Of a stretch of DNA of 64,000 nt, positions 59,165 through 64,000 are shown one piece after another; positions within the stretch are counted from its first letter, which is position 1; each line of letters starts with the position of its first letter. Origin of the DNA: Tenrec ecaudatus (lineage: Eukaryota; Chordata; Mammalia; Afrosoricida; Tenrecidae); contig NC_134539.1 in the NCBI RefSeq assembly GCF_050624435.1, positions 148,529,525 to 148,593,524 on the forward strand, in the 5' to 3' direction. The notes below the pieces were generated by a model, which had not been told where the DNA came from, searched no databases, and was given only the letters and a program-made list of their open reading frames with translations. Made by a program: the position numbers and the translations under genes.

Positions 59165-59555
59165 CAGAGAGGTAAGCTGTTCTTCCTATGACAGCTTTTG
59201 GTACTTTATCCCATCTCTGATGAATTCTGTGTCTGTGGCATTAGCAGGTTGTTTCCTTTCCCTGTGCCTCTTTTTGTGTTTTGCAAGATGGAGCTACTAT
59301 TTGGCTATCACTACAATGGGGCTTAAATACATTATCACATACAAGGAATTGAGAACTGTGCTGAGAACAGATCCTTTCTCAATTAATTTTAGCATAATGA
59401 TAATGAGGTTCCTTCCCTGTAGGGTACAGATTTTAGGAGGACCTGTTGTGCTCAGTGGAGCTTGCATTGTTTTTGGAGAATAGTTGGCCTGTTAGGAAAA
59501 AAAAAATGTGAGTCATCTTCCCTAGGGAAGCCTTGGAAGTATTGTGGGCAATTCT
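59165..59555. other. unique sequence
   Basis: An 87-codon plus frame at 59220-59483 has hydrophobic stretches but no recognised family. Confidence 0.45.
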
Positions 59556-59630
59556 ACTCTGTCCACAAGACCTCTTCAAAATGTTGAAAAGCAAGGATGT
59601 TAATTGGAAGAAAGGTTGTGCAGACCTTAG

Positions 59631-60081
59631 TGTGAAAGTTGGGTTTCTTTTGCCAACTAGACTTCCTTAGAAACATACACGTGAGCAGAATCGAATCAGG
59701 TCTTTATCCCTGGTGATCCCACCAGCATGCTGCAGCTTGAGCTAGTCCTTTGACTCAACTGTGTGCTGCACTACCTGCGGCCCAAGCCAACCTGTGGATC
59801 GTTTACCTTTGCTAGAGCTTGAGACTCTATCATGGCCTGCTTTGGTAAGCTCCAGAGCTACTGACTACTGCTGCCCTACCCTGCCATCTGCTGCCTGTGG
59901 GGTGACTCTGCTTTGTCTCCCCTGATGGCAGATTCTGCTATCTGCTTCCTTGACCTTGGACCAGCAGTCCACGCGAGTCTGAAGGACCTTCAGTATTTTA
60001 ACTATTACATGAAAGTGAGCTGAACTGAGCCCTCCGTACTTCTCTGTGGACTAATTGTTTTATTCCTTTTCCATATATAAT

Positions 60082-60123
<42 letters not shown>

Positions 60124-60167
60124 CAAGTGCCCTTGTTTTATTTATTTAGAGAACCCTGTCTAACACA
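59631..60167 (+). mobile_element. solo LTR (family B) nested in RTE
   Basis: 537 bp, TGTGAAAGTT..GTCTAACACA, flanked by CTTAG (59626-59630) and CCTAG (60168-60172), 4 of 5 matched. It contains a (CA)n(TA)n microsatellite near 60083-60120 and ends like the LTR at 41023. Confidence 0.85.
60083..60120. repeat. (CA)n(TA)n microsatellite inside LTR
   Basis: CACACACACA followed by about 14 TA units. Confidence 0.9.
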
Positions 60168-60547
60168 CCTAGCCATGGTATTTTCAGTCACCTCATATGC
60201 ATGTGAAAGTTGGATATTGGATAAGGAAGACTGAAAAATTGATTCACTTCATTGTGGTGCTGGCGAAGACTATGGAAAATATTTTGGGCTGCCAAATGAA
60301 CAAACAGATCTGTCTTGGAGGCAAGGATGGTGTGACTTTATCTCATGTACTTTGGTCGTTTTGTTAGGAGAGACCAGTTCCCGGGGAGGAGCACCATGCT
60401 TATAAAGTGGAGGAGCAGAGGAAAAGAGAATGGTCCTGGAAAAGGTGGCTGCCAAAGAATGACTGCAGCAGTAGGCTCAACCATAGGAGCAATTGTGAGG
60501 ATGGCACAGAAATGGGCAGTGGTTCGTTCTGTTCTACATAGGGTGAT

Positions 60548-60931
60548 TGTGTTCTATAATTTCATGTCAACTTGAAGTGTAGGGGTGGAGTCTAGCCTGT
60601 CAATCAGGTTGTAGCCACCTCCTTCTCTGCTTCACCTTCCTTTTGTCGAGCCACGCTGCTGATACCTGACAGAGCCTTCTGATGCTTCCACCACCATTGA
60701 ATCCACCAGACTCTGCATCTACTGGCCGGTGATCTTCCTGTATTCTACATCATTGCATGTAGCTGTGTGAGGCTAAAGAGGGATTTATGAACTAGTATCA
60801 GACTTATGGACTTGATCTGTACCGGGTTGGAATGTTTTCCAGATATAGAACTATGTCTTGATACCAAGCTCTGTCTTACACATATATGAGTGTCACTGAA
60901 TTTGTATCTCTAGTCAACCCAGCGTAACATA
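60548..60931 (+). mobile_element. solo LTR (family A) nested in RTE, perfect duplication
   Basis: 384 bp, TGTGTTCTATAATTTCATG..CAGCGTAACATA, flanked by perfect GTGAT (60543-60547 and 60932-60936). The 3' end holds CTTACACATATATGAGTGTC as in other family A copies. It lies in the last 60 bp of the RTE. Confidence 0.9.
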
Positions 60932-60994
60932 GTGATTATAAGTCAGAACCAACTCAATAACACATAACAACAATTAACTCTGTCCTTGGAGTCA

Positions 60995-61225
60995 GAATAG
61001 ATGTACAAGCAGTGGATTTTTCCTGCTTTTCTTTGACTTGATTTGGTTTGGTTGTAGACTTGGTCTATGCTCTTTCACTGCCTGTAATAGGTTGTGGAAA
61101 GTTGGTTGAGTTGAGAACTGCCTGAGTTCTTCTTCTTTTTTTTCCATTTGCAAAATAGGAATTATCCTTTGTCAGAAATTAAATTGAAATGTTTTCTGTG
61201 GAAATTCATAACCCAATTAATTGAG
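60995..61225. other. unique sequence
   Basis: Nothing recognised. Confidence 0.5.
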
Positions 61226-61227
61226 AG

Positions 61228-61405
61228 CTCACTGCCATTGAGTTATTGCTGACTCATGGTGACCCCTGTAGATATCTGAGAACGGGACCGTTTACAGGAA
61301 TAGAAAGCCTAGTCCTTTGCTTGCAGCGCTGGTGGTTTCCAATTGCTGATCATTCAGACCACAGCCCAATGCGCAAGCACGACAGCACCAAGGCTCCTGT
61401 GGAAA
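61228..61405 (-). mobile_element. AfroSINE
   Basis: Minus strand: TCACTGCCATTGAGTTATTG tail, TTTACAGGAATAGAAAGCC near 61290, GCGCTGGTGGTTTCCAATTG near 61326, head GCACCAAGGCTCCTG near 61386. Confidence 0.8.
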
Positions 61406-61504
61406 TTCTTAATATAGGGTTTAGCATACAGAGAAATGGAATGTCCAATACTGTCAGCCATTATGGAGTCAAATAACTCTATATGAACTCTTCTCAAAAA
61501 CATA

Positions 61505-61682
61505 AAAACAAACTCACTGCCATAGAGTAGAATCCAACTCATAGAGATCCAATAAACTCAGATAACCAAGGTCGTTTCCACTGAGTGGATTCTAATTCAT
61601 ATGGATTTACAAGACAAGGTAGAACTGCCCCTATGGGTTTCTGAGACTGTTAACTCTTTACAGGAGTAGAAAGCTTCATCGT
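61505..61682 (-). mobile_element. two overlapping AfroSINE 3' parts
   Basis: Tail motifs appear twice on the minus strand: CACTGCCATAGAGTAGAATC (61517) and TCGTTTCCACTGAGTGGATT (61572). The body follows only after the second (CTATGGGTTTCTGAGACTG near 61631). This is either one SINE inserted at another's tail or a local duplication of the tail. Confidence 0.7.
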
Positions 61683-61684
61683 TT

Positions 61685-62025
61685 AAAAATGTGTTCTATT
61701 ATTTTGATAGATTTTCTTGTTGACTGAAGATATTGCTGTCAGCATGTGATATAGTAAGCATGTGATCACTAAAACATTCTGCACATGACAAGTCCAGGGT
61801 GTGCATGCAAACAGATGTGGGAAAAGAGGAAATGAAAAAGTTCTAGGACCCATCATTTTTGTCTTGTTCCAGAAATCAAGCCAATAGGTACAAACATTTA
61901 TGCAGCAGAGTCTAGAAGTCATGATTTGAGGCTGGGTAGGAAAGGCTTTTACTGATGCACAGTTTGAGAGCTTATGAGCTCTGAGAGGATGCAGTGGGTG
62001 TGGTTGAACACTGGAGCTACATGAG
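61685..62025. other. unique sequence
   Basis: Nothing recognised. Confidence 0.5.
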
Positions 62026-62027
62026 GG

Positions 62028-62052
62028 GCCTTCACAAAGTTCATGGACATAT
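62028..62052. mobile_element. MITE terminus fragment
   Basis: GAGGGGCCTTCACAAAGTTC resembles the left end of the 80-bp MITE at 5161. No right end is found after the adjoining LTR/SINE block. Confidence 0.4.
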
Positions 62053-62160
62053 GTGTTAGTCCAGGCTGACTAGAGAAACAAATTCATAGATACTCACATG
62101 TGTATGAGAAAGAGCTTTATATACAAGAGCAGTTGAATATTGGGAAAACATCCCAGTCCA
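62053..62160 (-). mobile_element. LTR (family A), 3' end only
   Basis: TGTGTTAGTCCAGGCTGACT through GGGAAAACATCCCAGTCCA, the same as the first ~110 bp of the LTR at 36077 on the plus strand. It stops abruptly at SINE-like sequence. Confidence 0.85.
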
Positions 62161-62162
62161 GG

Positions 62163-62245
62163 GACTATTTGTCCTATAGAGATGCTCATGGAGGGCCGCT
62201 ATGAGCCAGAGTTGACCTGTTGGCAGTTTGTTTGATTTTTTAAGA
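62163..62245 (+). mobile_element. AfroSINE 3' end joined to truncated LTR
   Basis: TTGTCCTATAGAGATGCTCATGG, then GGCCGCTATGAGCCAGAGTTG (an extra 10-12 bp against the consensus) and CCTGTTGGCAGTTTGTTTG before a T-run. Confidence 0.7.
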
Positions 62246-62421
62246 GACCTTAATTTTCACCAAGGTGTAAAAATATGAATTAAGGTCATTCGTCAACCTT
62301 TTCCTGTATATCCAGTGTTTCCCATACTGAATCCTATAAATGGGGTGTGAGGAAGGACGCTGTCTCTGCATGTGTCAACTTGTCTAAATGGAAACATTCA
62401 GATATATGGATTCTCTCAAAC

Positions 62422-62447
62422 CAGACCCAGACCCAGACCCAGACCCA
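62422..62447. repeat. (AGACCC)n at SINE tail
   Basis: Four and a bit units of CAGACC. On the SINE sense strand this is (GGGTCT)n directly after the SINE end GCAGTGGGTCTG. Confidence 0.9.
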
Positions 62448-62614
62448 CTGCCATCGAGTTGATGCTGCCCACAGCGACTCCCAGTGGGTTTCCAAGACTG
62501 TAACTCTCTATGAGAATAGAAAGCCCAGTCTTTCCCCAGTGGAGCTGCTGGTGGGTTCAAACTGCTGACCAGGTGGATCACAGTCTAACATGTAACCACT
62601 ATACCAGCAGGGCC
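62448..62614 (-). mobile_element. AfroSINE, well preserved
   Basis: Minus strand: CACTGCCATCGAGTTGATGC tail, GTGGGTTTCCAAGACTGTAA near 62484, GGAGCTGCTGGTGGGTTCAA near 62541, head CACTATACCAGCAGGGCC near 62597. Confidence 0.9.
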
Positions 62615-63084
62615 TTATGGGTGCTCTATAGACCCTAAAGTAATCTCTACAATTTTAATTTTCAAGACAGTCTGTCAACCCACTGTAGATGATTTTCCTG
62701 GAATAGTTAAATCTTTTCTTAATGCACCACCCCCTCTCAAACAGAGACGTGTCCCCTAACATACCAAGAAAAGGGGGAATAATTAGGAGACAGCAGTCTT
62801 GCACTAAGAAGTAAGCCCGTTTTATAACAAAACCCATGGCCTTCAAGCTAAATTCCAAATCTTTGAAAGAGTCTTACTTGGCGAGGGAGGAAATTTCAAT
62901 GTCTTCTTGAGTTCCATTCATGAAACACAGTCACACCTTCAGAAAACTGACAACAGGTGCTTTTACCTGTCTCTAAAATTAAGTTAGTCACAGATGCCAT
63001 CTGAAGAATTTGAATATCGACTAATAAATGATGTGGGCAATGGGCGTCGAGGTCGCTAAGTGTATATCAAGGTCTGTAAGAATG

Positions 63085-63111
63085 AACACACACACACACA
63101 CACACACACAC
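63085..63111. repeat. (CA)n microsatellite
   Basis: About 13 uninterrupted CA units. Confidence 0.95.
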
Positions 63112-63693
63112 GGGAGCACTAAAAGACAAACAATAGGGAATTTTACAAGGACTCAGCATGGGGAAATTCCCATTAGTGATGGCAAGAGAGAGATGAAGAG
63201 GTAATGATTAGGGGCAATGATCAGGGACTTACTAGTGCCTGTTTTCCCAGCTGTTTCCATTGTTCCAGAACCATAAACATCTAATTATGCTGTTTAATGC
63301 CTTGATAAAAGTCCTTTTTAATTATTTAGTCCAGTAAGTACCTCTAAGTCCTAACCAGCTTATACCATAAATTATCATTTAAATTATAATATTAAAAATT
63401 ATAATTTATAATTTGTAGGACACATTGTGAAAACTACCTGCAATGGACTGATGCCTCCTACAGTCCCAAAATAAACAGAATAAAGTTTTCTTGTAAAAAT
63501 TAACTGCAAATATATTTATTGAGCATACTCGAGAAGAATTCGGTGGGTGAATAAGCAAGAAGACAAAGGAAACAAACCAACAAAACCCTCTCATATTGGA
63601 ACAAACCATTTGTAAAGCAACCGATGAGAGAAAATGACTACCACAAAGTAAGAAAACAATAATACTTCTTTTAATTTAAAATGCCCTGGAAGC

Positions 63694-63697
<4 letters not shown>

Positions 63698-63737
<40 letters not shown>
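63698..63737. repeat. (CA)n microsatellite
   Basis: About 20 uninterrupted CA units, the longest perfect dinucleotide run in the window and likely polymorphic. Confidence 0.95.
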
Positions 63738-63739
<2 letters not shown>

Positions 63740-63847
63740 GGTTCCTTGTTTGACTATGGGTTATCTATTTTTTTAGTTAAGTGGTTTAAGTAGGTCAACA
63801 CAAATTAGCCCAGGAGGAGTATTGCATTATGAATATATATATATATA

Positions 63848-64000
63848 ATTTAAATCATTTTTATTGGGCGGGGGGCTTTTATAACACTCCATAGATCAAT
63901 TGTATCATATTTGTACATATGTTGCCATCATCATTTCCAAAACATTTTCTACTTGAGCCCTTAGTACAAGCTCCTCTTTTTTTCTCTCCCCCCCCCTCCC
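63848..64000 (-). mobile_element. L1 LINE 3' end, cut by window end
   Basis: TAAATCATTTTTATTGGGCG near 63850, then ATGTTGCCATCATCATTTCC and the polypyrimidine block up to the last base. A (TA)n lies just before it (63833-63846). The element continues beyond the window. Confidence 0.8.

Larger units (their letters stand above)
59560..60990 (+). mobile_element. RTE LINE 3' end carrying two nested solo LTRs
   Basis: RTE runs AAGACCTCTTCAAAATGTTG (59569), then LTR, then CTAGCCATGGTATTTTCAGTC (60170), GAAAGTTGGATATTGGATAA near 60204, GTTAGGAGAGACCAGTTCCC near 60363, CAGTGGTTCGTTCTGTTCTA near 60517, then a second LTR, and TATAAGTCAGAACCAACTCAA with an AACACATAACAACAA tail to 60975. Without the LTRs the RTE sequence is continuous. 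Confidence 0.9.
62616..63845. other. unique sequence with two CA repeats
   Basis: AT-rich without recognised exon or interspersed repeat. Microsatellites listed separately. A small palindromic AAATTATAATATTAAAAATTATAATTT cluster lies at 63380-63412. Confidence 0.5.

Noticed and set aside
62422..62447. Interstitial telomere repeat
   Set aside because: The unit is GGGTCT, not TTAGGG, and it directly continues the SINE tail.
1..64000. CRISPR array, bacterial operon or phage system
   Set aside because: Composition, repeat families and lack of dense ORFs show mammalian nuclear DNA. No regularly spaced direct repeats were found.

Overview
The window reads as a gene-free stretch of mammalian nuclear DNA from an afrotherian, most probably a tenrec (Echinops-like). 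Dozens of tRNA-derived SINEs of the AfroSINE type are present, together with decayed RTE-clade LINEs whose 3' tail matches the SINE tail, L1 3' ends with a polypurine-rich 3' UTR, MaLR-like solo LTRs, a few old MIRs, and two SPIN-type hAT transposons with 8-bp target duplications. From established knowledge, AfroSINEs mark Afrotheria, and SPIN elements among afrotherians are reported from tenrec. The genus is an inference; the clade is well supported. Family calls come from recognising sequence by eye, without a library search, so most repeat borders are good to about 10-30 bp. LTR and SPIN ends fixed by target duplications are exact.

No protein-coding gene, tRNA, rRNA or CRISPR array could be supported. 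The longest open frames (about 100-146 codons) are either relics of retrotransposon ORFs or chance frames without homology, splice context or codon bias.

Layout: 1-1.25 kb, an RTE LINE with an inverted 5' part; 1.6-3.8 kb, SINEs, a MIR and L1 3' ends; 3.8-11.4 kb, mostly unique sequence with one small MITE and two RTE scraps; 11.4-12.8 kb, a SINE cluster; 13-19.5 kb, unique sequence with RTE scraps and a 285-bp AT-rich block; 19.5-24.8 kb, an RTE-dense block with a second 5'-inverted copy and a near-complete copy interrupted by a solo LTR; 25-35.9 kb, SINEs, an L1 end and simple repeats; 36-38.9 kb, a solo LTR and RTE pieces; 39-41 kb, unique AT-rich sequence; 41-43.4 kb, an RTE carrying a SINE and an LTR; 43.4-44.5 kb, unique sequence with a conserved look; 44.5-48.3 kb, RTE, LTR and L1 pieces; 48.3-57.4 kb, mostly unique with scattered SINEs; 57.5-61 kb, an L1 end, two SPIN insertions and an RTE carrying two solo LTRs; 61-64 kb, SINEs, an LTR/SINE junction, microsatellites and an L1 end running off the window.

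Nothing here looks like a coordinated gene system. The value lies in the insertion history: two RTE copies with twin-priming structure, RTE copies used as landing pads for LTRs, SINEs and SPIN, and a consistent relative age order (RTE and AfroSINE before solo LTRs and SPIN).
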